This document shows positions 8,432-19,179 of a stretch of 64,000 nucleotides of DNA, piece by piece (position 1 is the first letter of the stretch; the number at the start of each line of letters is the position of its first letter). Below the pieces are notes generated by a model. It saw only the letters and a program-made list of their open reading frames with translations, searched no databases and had not been told where the DNA came from. The stretch is from Microbacterium wangchenii (lineage in GTDB: Bacteria; Actinomycetota; Actinomycetes; Actinomycetales; Microbacteriaceae), in contig NZ_CP038266.1 of NCBI RefSeq assembly GCF_004564355.1, positions 2,356,001 through 2,420,000 of the forward strand, read 5' to 3'. A program made the position numbers and the translations under genes.

Positions 8432-8432
8432 C

Positions 8433-8759
8433 GTGCCGGGAGCGTATCTCCTCGCCATCGTGCTGTCCGCCGCCGGCATCCTCGTCCTCGACGTGCGGCT
8501 GCGCCTGATCGGACCCCGCGCACCCGCGGCTACTCTGGCTGCCGTGGGCATCGGCACGCTCTTCTTCCTCGTGTGGGATGCCGCCGGCATCCTCACCGGA
8601 GTGTTCGTCAAGGGTGGCAGCGATCTGCTGCTGGGAGTCGACCTCGCGCCGCATCTGCCGCTGGAGGAGCCGGTCTTCCTCGCGTTCCTCTGCTATCTCG
8701 CCCTGGTCGCGTGGGCCGGTGGCGAGCGGATACTGAGCCGCCGGGAGGTGCCGCCGTGA
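8433..8759 (+). CDS. crtYe: Lycopene cyclase subunit, C50 carotenoid type (CrtYe/LbtA-like)
   Basis: A 108-residue membrane protein with three predicted helices. The short lycopene-cyclase-domain fold carries the acidic motif LPLEEPVFL between helices 2 and 3. Such proteins work as obligate heterodimers with the adjacent gene product and cyclise the ends of the C50 precursor (flavuxanthin in Corynebacterium). GTG at 8433 follows the crtI stop by one base. Whether the rings formed are epsilon (decaprenoxanthin), beta (C.p. 450) or gamma (sarcinaxanthin) cannot be decided from sequence alone. Confidence 0.88.
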   Translation: MPGAYLLAIVLSAAGILVLDVRLRLIGPRAPAATLAAVGIGTLFFLVWDAAGILTGVFVKGGSDLLLGVDLAPHLPLEEPVFLAFLCYLALVAWAGGERILSRREVPP

Positions 8760-9064
8760 CCTATCCCCTCCTGGTCCTCCCGTTCGTTCTCGTCACCGCC
8801 GTGGTCACGGCGCTGTCGGCGCGGCGTCCGCGCTTCGCGGCGCGCATGGCGGCCTCGGGCGTGGCCGCGGTGGTGCTCCTGGCGCTGACGGCGGTGTTCG
8901 ACAACGTCATGATCGCGCTGGATCTGTTCACCTATCCGCCCGAGCACCTGTCGGGGCTGCGCATCGGCCTCGCTCCGGTGGAGGACTTCGCCTATCCGCT
9001 GTGCGCCGCGTTCGGCGTGCCGGCGGTGTTCGCGCTGCTGCGCCGGACGGAACCGGCGACATGA
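8756..9064 (+). CDS. crtYf: Lycopene cyclase subunit, C50 carotenoid type (CrtYf/LbtB-like)
   Basis: Partner of the preceding subunit, 102 residues with three hydrophobic helices. The conserved segment FDNVMIALDLFTY and the acidic LAPVEDFAYPL motif match the second half of heterodimeric lycopene cyclases. The GTG start at 8756 overlaps the crtYe stop (GTGA), and its own stop overlaps crtEb (ATGA), so subunits and elongase are made in a coupled fashion. Stand-alone halves of this type correspond to the two halves of the fused CrtYcd cyclases. Confidence 0.87.
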   Translation: MTYPLLVLPFVLVTAVVTALSARRPRFAARMAASGVAAVVLLALTAVFDNVMIALDLFTYPPEHLSGLRIGLAPVEDFAYPLCAAFGVPAVFALLRRTEPAT

Positions 9065-9957
9065 GCGCGGGGTCCCTGTCGGCCGCCCGCGTGAGCCGGG
9101 AGCTGCTGATCTCCTCCCGCCCGGTGAGCTGGATCAACACCGCCTACCCCTTCGCGGCTGCATACCTGTTGACCACCCAGCGCATCGACGCGGCGCTGAT
9201 CGTGGGGACGATCTTCTTCCTCGTGCCCTACAACCTCGCGATGTACGGCATCAACGACGTGTTCGACTACGAGTCCGACCTGCGCAATCCCCGCAAGGGG
9301 GGCACGCACGGCGCGGTGCTGGATCGCCGGATGCATCGGATCACGCTGTGGGCGGCGGCGGTGTCGTGCCTGCCCTTCCTCGGAGTCCTCGTCGCGCTGG
9401 GAGACCCGCTGTCCTGGCTCGTCCTGGCGGCGAGTCTGTTCTTCGTCGTGTTCTACTCCGCGCCACCGCTGCGGCTGAAGGAGCGGCCCTTCGCAGACTC
9501 CGTCACCAGCAGCATCCACTTCTTCTCCCCCGCCGTATACGGCCTCGTGCTGGCGGGGGCGACGTGGACGTGGCAGCTGGCGGCCATCATCGTGGCGTTC
9601 GCCCTGTGGGGCGTGGCCTCCCACGCGTTCGGGGCCGTGCAGGACGTGGCCGCCGACCGCGCCGCGGGCATCTCGTCGATCGCCACGGCACGGGGAGCCC
9701 GGTGGACGGTGTGGTTCGCGCTGGCGTGCTACGCGCTGGCGGGTCTGACGATGCTGCCGACGACATGGCCCGGGCCGCTGGCGGCACTCCTCGTGCTGCC
9801 CTACCTCATCGTCGTGTGGCCCTACCGCACGGTGACGGACGACACCGCCGAGCGGGCGACCACCGGATGGCGCCGCTTCCTGTGGGTGAATCAGCTGGCC
9901 GGATTCGGAGCCACCCTGCTGCTCATCTGGTGGTCGATGATCCGTCCCACCGCCTGA
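9061..9957 (+). CDS. crtEb: Lycopene elongase/hydratase (UbiA-family prenyltransferase)
   Basis: Membrane prenyltransferase of 298 residues that adds two C5 units from DMAPP to lycopene, giving the C50 flavuxanthin-type skeleton. The first Asp-rich motif is NDVFDYESDLRNPRK (about 65-79). The second is VQDVAADRAAG (about 198-208). Seven to eight further hydrophobic helices fit the UbiA fold. It is the last gene of the operon, and its presence beside the paired cyclase genes argues for a C50 rather than C40 end product. A stem-loop follows at 9986-10020. Confidence 0.93.
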   Translation: MSAGSLSAARVSRELLISSRPVSWINTAYPFAAAYLLTTQRIDAALIVGTIFFLVPYNLAMYGINDVFDYESDLRNPRKGGTHGAVLDRRMHRITLWAAAVSCLPFLGVLVALGDPLSWLVLAASLFFVVFYSAPPLRLKERPFADSVTSSIHFFSPAVYGLVLAGATWTWQLAAIIVAFALWGVASHAFGAVQDVAADRAAGISSIATARGARWTVWFALACYALAGLTMLPTTWPGPLAALLVLPYLIVVWPYRTVTDDTAERATTGWRRFLWVNQLAGFGATLLLIWWSMIRPTA

Positions 9958-9985
9958 GCCACGCCGGCCGTGGCCTGATCGGGCT

Positions 9986-10020
9986 GCTGCAGGTTCTGAC
10001 GGATCAGAACCCGCCGCAGC
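9986..10020. terminator. Hairpin between the convergent crt operon and UPF0182 gene
   Basis: GGTTCTGA/TCAGAACC forms an 8-bp perfect stem (9992-9999 with 10004-10011) around CGGA. It is extended outward by GCTGC/GCAGC (9986-9990 with 10016-10020) across a small internal loop. There is no U-tract. Its place between two gene ends supports a bidirectional terminator role. Confidence 0.5.
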
Positions 10021-10026
10021 CGGACC

Positions 10027-12945
10027 TCACTCCTCGCCCTGCGACTCCTCGAGCGCGAGCAGACGCTCGACGGCGGCGGTCAGGCGGGCGTCGGCCTCGC
10101 CGAAGGCGGCGAAGTCGCCGGCCTGCAGTGCGGCCTGGCGTTCGGTGAGCGCCGTGCGGGCCTCTTCGAGAGCGGCCTGGTACTCGTCGACCGGGACCGT
10201 GGGGGTCTCCGGCTCCTCGCCGGTCTCCTCACCGGGTTCGGTCGGGGCCTGGTCGGGCTCGGTCGGGATGACCTCGCCGTCGCCGGTGTCGGCACCGGAG
10301 TCGCCGCCGAAGAGGACGTCGAGCGCTTCGCTGAGCGTCTCCTCGAACGCGATCTGGTCGCCGAAGGCCACCAGCACGCGCCGCAGCTGCGGCAGCTGCG
10401 TGCCACCGGAGGACTGCACGAACACCGGCTGGACATACAGCAGCCCGCCGCCGACCGGGAGGGTCAGCAGGTTCCCGTTGAGCACCTCGGACTGACCCTG
10501 CTGCAGGATGTTGATCTGCGAGGACACCGCCGTGTCGGAGTCGAAGGTGTTCTGCACCTGTCCGGGTCCGGGGACGGTCGTGGCGGAGTCGATGACGAGC
10601 ATCCGCAGCTTCCCGTATCCCTCGCCCTTGACGCCCTCCTCGGAGCCGGCGCTGGAATCCACGGCGAGGTAGCCCGTGAGCACGTTGCGGCTCGCCCCCT
10701 GGGAGGACGGGATGAACGTCGTGAACATGGAGTACGACGGCTCCTCCTGACCGGGCATCTGCATCGTCAGGTAGTACGGCGGCTGGAGGCGGTCGCCATC
10801 CTGCGGGTCATCCGGCGTCGCCCACGCGTTGTCGCGCTGGTAGAACGACCGCGCGTCGTCGACGTGGTACACCCCGAGCATGGCCCGCTGCACCTTGAAC
10901 AGGTCGGTCGGGTAGCGCACGTGGGCCATGAGGTCGGCCGACATCTCGCTGTACGGCTTCAGCGTCGTCGGGTACACGTTCTGCCACGACTGCAGCACCG
11001 GATCCTCGTCGTCCCACGCGTACAGGGTCACACTGCCGTCGTACGCGTCGACGGTGGCCTTGACGGAGTTGCGGATGTAGTTGATCTCATCCAGCGCGTA
11101 GCGCGGCGCCACGTTGTTCGAATCGGCGATGGCCTGCGACAGGCTCACCCCCGAGGAGTACGGGTAGTTCGCGCTCGTGGTGTAGCCGTCGATGACCCAC
11201 TTGATCCGGCCGTCCACGACCGTCGGGTACGGGTCGCTGTCCAGCGTGAGGTACGGCGCCACCTTCGCCACGCGCTCGCGCGGGTCGCGGTCGTACAGGA
11301 TCTGGGAGTCCTCGTTGACGTAGTCGGAGAAGAGGATCTGCTCGGACTGGAACTTCAGCGCGTAGATGAGGCGGTTGAAGACGCTGCCGATGCTCGGACC
11401 GCCCTCGCCCTCGAACGTCGTGCGGGTGTCGCTGTCGCCGTCGCTGCCGATCGGGTAGTCCAGCTCGATGGGGTCGGTGCCCTCGGGTGCCCCGACGATC
11501 GAGTACTCGGGCGAGTACTCGCCGAAGTACACGCGCGGCTGGAAGTCGCCGCGCTCGGTCAGGAAGCCGCTGGCGGGGATCGCCTGCTCGAGGAACACAG
11601 GGTCGCCGTCGGTCGTGCGCTCGTTGCCGGCCGCGGCCACCAGGCCGTAGCCGTGGGTGTACACGAGCGTGGTGTTCTGCCACGAGGCGGCGTCGGAGAG
11701 CTGCTCCATGTTGAGCTCGCGCACCGCGACGATGGTGTCCTGCGACTGACCGTCGATCTCGTAGCGGTCGACGTCCAGGACGTCGGGGAACTGGTAGTAG
11801 GCGCGGTACTGCTCGAGCTGGCGCACGGTGGGGCCGATGATCGCGGGGTCCATGATGCGGATCTGCGTCGTCGTGGCGGCATCCTCGCGGAGCTGCCCGG
11901 CCTCGGCGGTCGTCTCAGCGGTGAAGTTCTGCTTCTCCAGCTCGTTGATGCCGTAGGCCTGCTTGGTCATGTCGATGTTGCGCTGATAGAACTCGCTCTC
12001 CAGCGCCAGCTGGTTCGGCCGCACCTGGAAGGTGTTGACCACCCACGGGTAGCCGGCCCCCAGCACGATGGCCGAGACGACCAGCAGGGCCGTCGCGATG
12101 AGCGGGTAGCGCCAGCGGCCGATGATGGCGGTGACGAAGAAGAGCACCGCCACGAGCACCGCGATGATCGCGAGGATCGTCTGCCCGGGGATGGTGGCGT
12201 TCACGCCGGTGTAGCCGGGGCCGGTGATGCGGTCGCCGGCCTCGACGAGCGTGCGATACCGGTCGAGGTACAGGCTCGCGCCCTGCAGGAGCACGTAGAG
12301 GCCCGCGAGGACGGCGAGCTGGATGCGGGCGGACTTGGAGATCCGCAGCTCCCGCTGCCCCACGCGCACCGACCCGTACAGGTACGACACGAGTGCGGTG
12401 ACCAGGAGGCAGACGAGCACCACGGCGGAGGCGAATCCCAGCGCCGCGCCGTAGAAGGGCAGGGCGAACAGGTAGAACCCGGTGTCCATGCCGAACTGCG
12501 GGTCCACGACGTCGGTGGCCACGCCGTTGAACCACAGCCACGTGGTCTCCCACTGCGCGGATGCGGCGAATCCGGCGAAGAAGCCGAAGAAGATGGGGAT
12601 GCCCCACATCGCCAGGCGCCGCAGCGGCTCGACGACCTCCTGGTAGCGGTCCAGCTGCGAGCTCAGACGCGCGTACACCGGGCGCAGACGGTACGCGAGC
12701 TGGATGGCGCCCCACACCGGCACGGCCATGGCGAGGAAGCCGACGACGAACATCACCACGCGGGCGATCCACTGCGTGGTCAGCACCCCGCTGAACCCGA
12801 GCTGCGCGAACCACAGCCAGTCGGCGTACAGGCTCGCGAAGACGAAGAAACCCACCACGAGTGCCGCGATGATCGCGAGGCTGATCGCGATGATGCGGCG
12901 GGATCGGTTGGGAGTGGCCGGCTTCGGTGTCGAGGTCGTGGTCAC
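10027..12945 (-). CDS. UPF0182 family large membrane protein
   Basis: A 972-residue protein of a conserved actinobacterial family (Rv3193c-like) with no established biochemical role. The N-terminal third contains about seven membrane helices, the first at residues 15-40. A long extracytoplasmic region follows. A low-complexity acidic Glu/Pro/Thr stretch starts near residue 885, and a charged helical tail ends the protein. The GTG start has GGAGG just upstream and gives the usual short basic N-terminus. It lies downstream of the PDZ-protease gene in the same direction, as in mycobacteria. Membrane location is clear; function is not. Confidence 0.93.
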   Translation of the reverse strand: MTTTSTPKPATPNRSRRIIAISLAIIAALVVGFFVFASLYADWLWFAQLGFSGVLTTQWIARVVMFVVGFLAMAVPVWGAIQLAYRLRPVYARLSSQLDRYQEVVEPLRRLAMWGIPIFFGFFAGFAASAQWETTWLWFNGVATDVVDPQFGMDTGFYLFALPFYGAALGFASAVVLVCLLVTALVSYLYGSVRVGQRELRISKSARIQLAVLAGLYVLLQGASLYLDRYRTLVEAGDRITGPGYTGVNATIPGQTILAIIAVLVAVLFFVTAIIGRWRYPLIATALLVVSAIVLGAGYPWVVNTFQVRPNQLALESEFYQRNIDMTKQAYGINELEKQNFTAETTAEAGQLREDAATTTQIRIMDPAIIGPTVRQLEQYRAYYQFPDVLDVDRYEIDGQSQDTIVAVRELNMEQLSDAASWQNTTLVYTHGYGLVAAAGNERTTDGDPVFLEQAIPASGFLTERGDFQPRVYFGEYSPEYSIVGAPEGTDPIELDYPIGSDGDSDTRTTFEGEGGPSIGSVFNRLIYALKFQSEQILFSDYVNEDSQILYDRDPRERVAKVAPYLTLDSDPYPTVVDGRIKWVIDGYTTSANYPYSSGVSLSQAIADSNNVAPRYALDEINYIRNSVKATVDAYDGSVTLYAWDDEDPVLQSWQNVYPTTLKPYSEMSADLMAHVRYPTDLFKVQRAMLGVYHVDDARSFYQRDNAWATPDDPQDGDRLQPPYYLTMQMPGQEEPSYSMFTTFIPSSQGASRNVLTGYLAVDSSAGSEEGVKGEGYGKLRMLVIDSATTVPGPGQVQNTFDSDTAVSSQINILQQGQSEVLNGNLLTLPVGGGLLYVQPVFVQSSGGTQLPQLRRVLVAFGDQIAFEETLSEALDVLFGGDSGADTGDGEVIPTEPDQAPTEPGEETGEEPETPTVPVDEYQAALEEARTALTERQAALQAGDFAAFGEADARLTAAVERLLALEESQGEE

Positions 12946-12977
12946 CCCTCCATCCTAGGCGGCTGGCCCTGCGGGTT

Positions 12978-12994
12978 CGCCGTGCGTCACGGCG
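12978..12994. terminator. Small hairpin downstream of the PDZ-protease gene
   Basis: CGCCGTG/CACGGCG pair over a 3-base CGT loop, 36 bases past the stop of the minus-strand protease gene and 33 bases before the UPF0182 start. Without a U-tract it may only attenuate. Confidence 0.35.
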
Positions 12995-13029
12995 GCCCCC
13001 GACCACGTGCGCGAAGGGGGTCGCGGGTC

Positions 13030-14151
13030 TCAGCGGCTGCAGCTGGGCAGCGCGCTGAGATCGGCGTCGGTGCGGATGGCTTCCAGCACGTCGAGGGCAT
13101 CATCCAGATCGGCGACGGCGAACACCTCCACGCCCGACGGGATGTGACCGACCACCTCGTCGCAGTTGCCCTCCGGCGCGAGGAAGTACTCCGCGCCCGC
13201 GTCGCGCGCGCCGTACAGCTTCTGCCGGATGCCACCGATCCGTCCGACCTCGCCGGCGGCGTCGATGGTCCCGGTGCCGGCGATGCGCTCGCCACCGGTG
13301 AGGTCGCCCGGAGTCAGCACGTCCATGATCCCCAGCGCGAACATCATCCCGGCGCTGGGTCCTCCGACATCGTCGAGCTGGATGGTGACGTCGACGGGAA
13401 GGTCGAACTCCGCCATCAGCTGCACGCCGATGAGCCACGTCGTCTCACCCTCGGACTCGACCTCGCGGGGGGTGACCGTGACCTCCCTGCGCTGCCCGTC
13501 CCGCTCGACCACGAGCGTGACGGCGTCTCCCTCGCCGGCCACGACGGCGTCGCGCACCTGCTGGGCATCGGCGGCGGGGGCCTCGTCGACGGTGAGGATG
13601 ACATCCCCCGCCTCCAGGAGACCCTCGGCGGCGGAGTCGTCGGTGAGCGAGTGGACCGCGATGCGAGAGGTCACCTCGTACCCCAGCTCGGACAGTGCTG
13701 CGGCGGCGGCCTCCTGCTGCGAGTCCACCATGAGGGCGGCGTTCTGCTCGTTGCGCTGCTCGGTGGTCTGCCCCGGCGGGAAGACCGCCTCCAGGGGGAG
13801 CACCGCACGGGACGGGTCGAACCACGCCACGGCGAGCTCGAACCACGACGGGCGGCGCTCGGGATTCCCGACCACCTGGACCGTCAGCAGGTCCAGCGCC
13901 CCCTCGGGCGGGTAGGTCTCGGCGTCCTCGACGGAGATCAGCGGCACCTCTTCGCCGTCGGCGGTCTTCACCGTGCCGAGGGTGTTGTACACGGGGCCGG
14001 GCTGCTGGATGACGTAGGCGGTGGGCAGGAACGTGATCACCAGGAGTACGACGAGGGCGATGACCAGTGCCCACAGCCCGGCGACGGTTCCTCGGCTGAA
14101 CCGGGGTCGCGTGCGCGGCACGATCGTGGTGTCCTGGTCGAACAGCGCCAC
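13030..14151 (-). CDS. Membrane-anchored PDZ and Lon-type (S16) serine protease, YlbL/Rv3194c-like
   Basis: A 373-residue protein with one N-terminal membrane helix (about 22-47), a PDZ domain (about 160-230, with LLEAGDVILTVDE) and a Lon-type proteolytic domain. The Ser-Lys catalytic dyad is visible: S266 in VGGPSAGMM and K311 in IRQKLYGARDAG. It lacks any ATPase domain, as usual for this family. The GTG at 14151 was chosen over a long upstream extension because it gives the short N-terminus and has AAAGG six bases upstream. The same neighbours are conserved in mycobacteria. Probable role: ATP-independent surface proteolysis. Confidence 0.9.
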   Translation of the reverse strand: MALFDQDTTIVPRTRPRFSRGTVAGLWALVIALVVLLVITFLPTAYVIQQPGPVYNTLGTVKTADGEEVPLISVEDAETYPPEGALDLLTVQVVGNPERRPSWFELAVAWFDPSRAVLPLEAVFPPGQTTEQRNEQNAALMVDSQQEAAAAALSELGYEVTSRIAVHSLTDDSAAEGLLEAGDVILTVDEAPAADAQQVRDAVVAGEGDAVTLVVERDGQRREVTVTPREVESEGETTWLIGVQLMAEFDLPVDVTIQLDDVGGPSAGMMFALGIMDVLTPGDLTGGERIAGTGTIDAAGEVGRIGGIRQKLYGARDAGAEYFLAPEGNCDEVVGHIPSGVEVFAVADLDDALDVLEAIRTDADLSALPSCSR

Positions 14152-14278
14152 GGGGAACCTTTCTTCGCCTGGTCGTTCGCGACCGGCGTAAGGAAGCGCG
14201 GGGGCAGCCGGGGAGTGCGAGTGATGCGTGCGACTAGCGTAGATCGCCAGGAGTAGACCCGGCTGAAAGGCGGCTGAA

Positions 14279-15706
14279 GTGGCGGACGACGACCGCAGTC
14301 CCGAGGAGGAGTTCCAGGAGCTCCTGCGCAAGCTTCTGGCCGGAGAGGGCGGCGGGATCGACCCGGAGCAGCTGTCGCGCCTGTCGGGCATGCCCATCGA
14401 CCCCGCGACGATGCAGACGATGATGCGCCACCTGCAGGGCGCCTTCGCCTCCGGCGACGAGGGCATCTCGTGGGACCTGGCCAAGCGGCAGGCCCTGCAC
14501 ATCGCCAATCAGAGCAGCCTGGCCATCACGTCGGGCCAGCGCACCGACCTCGATGCCGCATTCGCCCTCGCCGCCCTGTGGCTGAGCGAGGCCACGACGA
14601 TCTCGGAGCTGCCCGCCCCGCCGCGGGTTCTCACGCGCGGCGCATGGGTGGAGGCGACCCTGCCGGTGTGGCAGGAGCTCGCCGAGCCGGTGGCCACCAG
14701 CATCGCCGACGCGCTGACCAGCGCGCTGAGCTCGCAGGCGCCCGACGACATGCAGGAGCTCATCGCCGGCGCCGGACGCCTCATGCGCACGGTGGGCGGA
14801 TCGCTCTTCGCGACCCAGCTCGGCCACGTCGTGGGCCGCCTCTCCACCGAGGTGGTCAGCGGCGGCGATGTCGGCATCCCCGTCATGCCCGACGGCGACG
14901 CGGCGATCCTGCCGCAGAACTTCGCCGATTTCGGACGGGATCTGGAGATCCCCGACGATCAGCTGGCCCTGTACCTCGCGACGCGCGAGCTCGCCCATGC
15001 CCGCCTGTTCCGCCACGCGCGGTGGCTGCGACTGCACGTCATCTCGCAGGTGCGTGATTTCGCCGCCGGCATCCACGTCGACACCGACGCCTTGGAGGAC
15101 CTGGCCGGCCGGTTCGACCCCTCCGAGCCGGAGGAGCTGCGTCGCGCGCTGGAGAGCGGCGCGCTGCTGCCGGCGCGCTCGGAGGAGCAGACGGCCGCCC
15201 TGACCCGGCTGGAGAACCTCCTGGCGACCATCGAGGGCTGGGTGGATGTCGTCACGGCCGAGGCCACGACACGACTTCCCTCCGCCGACCGGATCGCGGA
15301 GGCCGTGCGCCGCCGCCGCGCCGTGGGCGGGCCGGCCGAGCAGGCGCTCGGATCGCTCGTGGGCCTGGAGCTGCGCCCCCGGCGCATGCGGGAGGCGGCG
15401 GCGATGTGGCAGGCCGTGACCGACGCCGTGGGCTCAGCCGCGCGGGACGCCCTGTGGGACTACCCCGACCTCATGCCCAGCGCCGACGACATCGACGACC
15501 CGGCCGCACTGGTCGCCCGCGTGTCGGCGCAGGCGCGGGGCGAAGCGCCGCAGCACGACGAACTCGACGACGCCCTCGCCCAGCTGCTGGCCGAGGAGGC
15601 GCAGGGGGGCACGTCGGAGGACACCGCCGCTCCCGACGCCGGCGACGCCGGCTCCGGTGACACCGACCCCGGCGAGCCGGATGCGGAGGGGCCCCGCCCC
15701 GTCTGA
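14279..15706 (+). CDS. Zincin-like metalloprotease-family protein (DUF2342, Rv3195-like)
   Basis: A 475-residue soluble protein of the actinobacterial Zincin_2/DUF2342 family, sometimes called F420-biosynthesis-associated hydrolase. The candidate metal site is TRELAHARLF (235-244). It keeps an ExxH pair (E237, H240), but the first His of a canonical HExxH is Arg. The C-terminal ~40 residues are acidic and low in complexity. The GTG start has GAAAGG nine bases upstream. It is divergent from the PDZ-protease gene. Family membership is solid, but catalytic activity is uncertain. Confidence 0.88.
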   Translation: MADDDRSPEEEFQELLRKLLAGEGGGIDPEQLSRLSGMPIDPATMQTMMRHLQGAFASGDEGISWDLAKRQALHIANQSSLAITSGQRTDLDAAFALAALWLSEATTISELPAPPRVLTRGAWVEATLPVWQELAEPVATSIADALTSALSSQAPDDMQELIAGAGRLMRTVGGSLFATQLGHVVGRLSTEVVSGGDVGIPVMPDGDAAILPQNFADFGRDLEIPDDQLALYLATRELAHARLFRHARWLRLHVISQVRDFAAGIHVDTDALEDLAGRFDPSEPEELRRALESGALLPARSEEQTAALTRLENLLATIEGWVDVVTAEATTRLPSADRIAEAVRRRRAVGGPAEQALGSLVGLELRPRRMREAAAMWQAVTDAVGSAARDALWDYPDLMPSADDIDDPAALVARVSAQARGEAPQHDELDDALAQLLAEEAQGGTSEDTAAPDAGDAGSGDTDPGEPDAEGPRPV

Positions 15707-15725
15707 TCTCTCCTCCCCAGGCGTG

Positions 15726-15752
15726 CACCCGCCCGCCGGCCGCGGGCGGGTG
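15726..15752. terminator. Strong GC hairpin after the zincin-like gene
   Basis: An 11-bp stem (15726-15736 with 15742-15752) with a 5-base loop, 19 bases past the stop. It lacks a T-run, so it would act as an L-shaped actinobacterial terminator or as an mRNA 3'-end stabiliser. Confidence 0.55.
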
Positions 15753-15798
15753 TGGACAGCCCGACGAGAGCGCGGGGTGCGACGAGCACAATCGGGGG

Positions 15799-18210
<2,412 letters not shown>

Positions 18211-18214
<4 letters not shown>

Positions 18215-19116
18215 GGTGTGCCGTCGTGCCATTCACGGATCAGGCGGGAGGCGATGGAGGCCGGGCCCGGCAGCTGGAGGGCGCCGCGCCCGGCCAGCGC
18301 GTCACCGATCTCGGACCGCGTGAACCACCGCACCGCGACGATCTCCTCACCGTCGGCCCGGGCGATCTCGGGCGCGGTGGCCACCGCCGTGAACCCGAGC
18401 ATCAGCGAGCGCGGGTAGGGCCAGCCCTGAGAGCCGCGGTACCGGAGCGCGCCGACGGTGACGCCGGCCTCCTCGCGCACCTCGCGCACGACGGCGTCCT
18501 CGAGCGACTCCCCTGCCTCGGCGAAGCCGGCGAAGCACGAGTAACGGTCGGCGCCCCACAGCGCGTTGGAGCCGAGCAGCAGCAGATCGGGGTCGTCCGC
18601 GCGCGTGACGGCGACGATGACGGCCGGGTCGGTGCGGGGGAAGTGCTCGCGCCCGCAGTGCGGGCAGCGCCGCGCCCACCCGGCGTGCTGGAGCTCGGTG
18701 CGCGTGCCGCACGCCGGGCAGAACGGGGCATCCACGAGCCACCGTCCGAGCGCGATGGCGGGCATGAGCACCGCCGTGTCGTCGGCGGGGAGGTCGCCGC
18801 CGATCGACCGCAGCGCCCCCCATCCGCCGGGAGCATCGACGGGGTCATCGCGGTCGGGTGGGAAGGCGGCCGCCAGGACCGCGGCGCCGTCGGGCCGGCG
18901 GCCCAGGAACGCCCACACGGCGTCTTGCGGCACGTCCGCGACCGCGACCGCGGTCAGGCCGCCGTCGGGGGCGAGCGGGGCGGCGTCGCCGCGCACGACG
19001 AGCACTCTCGTGCGCGGATCGCGCTGCGCGAGGGCGATCAGGTCGTCGGTCATGCGTTCGGTGGGCGATCTGTCGACCGGGCCGAAACGCGGAGAAGACG
19101 TGACGGGAACCGTCAT
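18211..19116 (-). CDS. nudC: NAD(+) diphosphatase / deNADding Nudix hydrolase
   Basis: Hydrolyses NADH to NMNH and AMP; E. coli NudC also removes NAD caps from RNA. The 301-residue protein shows the zinc ribbon (C133, C136, C151, C154) and a full Nudix box starting at G197, with E203 and R211-E212-V213-R214-E215-E216. The NAD-pyrophosphatase signature SQPWPFPxS appears as SQGWPYPRS (229-237), with Gly in place of Pro. It is the first gene of a nudC-uvrD2 pair, overlapping by 4 bp, and is divergent from the phosphotransferase gene. Confidence 0.92.
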
Positions 19117-19179
19117 CGAGTACCTCTCTCACAGGCGTGGCGCGGGGTCGGGGCGGCGGGCCCGGCCTACCCTGGGCGC

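Noticed and set aside
10864..14256. 1130-codon open frame on the plus strand
   Set aside because: It is antisense to the UPF0182 and PDZ-protease genes, has no recognisable domains and the His/Arg/Val-rich composition of GC-rich shadow frames.
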